The notes beneath the pieces were generated by a model. That model was not told the origin of the DNA. It saw only the letters and a program-made list of their open reading frames with translations, and did not search any database. Positions 63,577-64,000 of a stretch of 64,000 nt of DNA are shown piece after piece. The first letter of the stretch is position 1. The number at the start of each line of letters is the position of its first letter. The translations under genes and the position numbers were made by a program. Source of the DNA: DATEDA01 sp963820965 (lineage in GTDB: Bacteria > Pseudomonadota > Gammaproteobacteria > Burkholderiales > SG8-39); contig CAWGCC010000032.1 in the NCBI GenBank assembly GCA_963820965.1, positions 48,378 to 112,377 of the forward strand, read 5' to 3'.

Positions 63577-64000
63577 GTGCCCCGAAAATACTTCCGCAAG
63601 TACCTGCCCAGCCACGATTCGATCCGGTCCCACAGGCATTTCGCGAAGCTCGGCCGGCTCCTGCACCACCCGAACCTGTGGCATCTCAACCGGCATTCGG
63701 TGTCCGGCGGCGTCGCGGTGGGGATGCTATGCGGGCTGATCCCGGGGCCGTTGCAGATGCTGGGCGCCGCGCTGGTCGCGATCCCGCTCCGAGTGAACCT
63801 GCCGGTCGCGCTCGTCACGACGCTCTACACGAACCCGTTCACGATCGTGCCCCTGTATCTCGTCGCCTACTGGATCGGCTCGCTCATCACCGGCAGCACC
63901 GGCGCGATGGCCGAGCCGCCCGAGTTCTCGTGGACGCACGTCGGCGACTGGGTGAGCGCGCTCGTCGACTGGTCGCTCGCGCTCGGCAAGCCGCTCGTCA
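63577..64000 (+). CDS. DUF2062 domain protein (3' end outside window)
   Basis: About 141 codons are visible. The start VPRKYFRKYLPSHDSIRSHR and LLHHPNLWHLNRHSVSGGVA are typical of the DUF2062 family of small inner-membrane proteins. Hydrophobic segments follow (CGLIPGPLQMLGAALVAIPL and TIVPLYLVAYWIGSLIT). GTG is the likely start. It is divergent from comEC, a common arrangement. The function is unknown. Confidence 0.9.
   Translation, partial: MPRKYFRKYLPSHDSIRSHRHFAKLGRLLHHPNLWHLNRHSVSGGVAVGMLCGLIPGPLQMLGAALVAIPLRVNLPVALVTTLYTNPFTIVPLYLVAYWIGSLITGSTGAMAEPPEFSWTHVGDWVSALVDWSLALGKPLV

Overview
The window is about 64 kb of high-GC DNA (estimated by eye at well above 60% G+C) with dense, mostly minus-strand operons. 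Several gene orders are typical of a betaproteobacterium: tpiA-secG-tRNA-Leu-nuoABCDEF, ftsH-folP-glmM downstream of rlmE, bamE-dapB next to a divergent fur, and carA-carB-greA. No species can be named from the sequence alone. No rRNA, CRISPR array, integrase or transposase gene was seen.

Layout. 1-6.0 kb: tpiA, secG, tRNA-Leu(GAG) and the start of the NADH dehydrogenase I operon (nuoA to a truncated nuoF). 6.2-11.6 kb: a two-subunit thiamine-diphosphate 2-oxoacid/acetoin dehydrogenase E1 followed by a TRAP transporter (dctPQM) and dtd. 11.8-18.7 kb: an accessory stretch with a nucleotidyltransferase/antitoxin-like pair behind a palindromic operator, a small membrane protein, a chloroperoxidase-type hydrolase, a HipA-like kinase with a DUF3037 partner, a cyclic-nucleotide-binding thioredoxin-reductase-like protein with a DsbA-like partner, and a short-chain dehydrogenase remnant. 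18.8-28.5 kb: pstSCAB, glmM, folP, ftsH, rlmE, yhbY, greA. 28.6-36.2 kb: carA-carB, a secreted SAM-methyltransferase-like protein, dapB, bamE, fur, sixA. 36.3-50.8 kb: a polyphosphate/phosphate/alarmone neighbourhood (ppx, phoU, ppk1, dgkA, a GT4 glycosyltransferase, a frameshifted PAP2 phosphatase, a frameshifted lipoprotein, an SDR, a two-domain PPK2, a CYTH-CHAD protein, relA). 50.9-53.5 kb: mtfA, an alpha/beta hydrolase and an unknown protein. 53.7-60.4 kb: the Anbu proteasome-like cluster. 60.5-64 kb: an AP2-domain protein, comEC and the start of a DUF2062 gene.

Functional reading. Pi uptake (pst), its regulator phoU, polyphosphate synthesis and use (ppk1, ppx, PPK2), a polyphosphate-associated CHAD protein and the (p)ppGpp synthetase RelA all lie within 32 kb, which suggests a phosphate and stringent-response focus.

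The most unusual observation is a pair of small hairpin elements, at the nuoC-nuoD junction and at the 3' end of pstB. Each is bracketed by an exact 34- or 26-bp copy of the neighbouring gene end. Each has the same design: eight target bases, then T-GGCT(A/C)CGG, a core ending AAGT(C/T)AGCCTGCGCCG, then the reverse complement of the same eight target bases. I do not recognise this as a named element. A separate family of intergenic palindromes occurs at three places (nuoD-nuoE, carA-carB and 52.6 kb).
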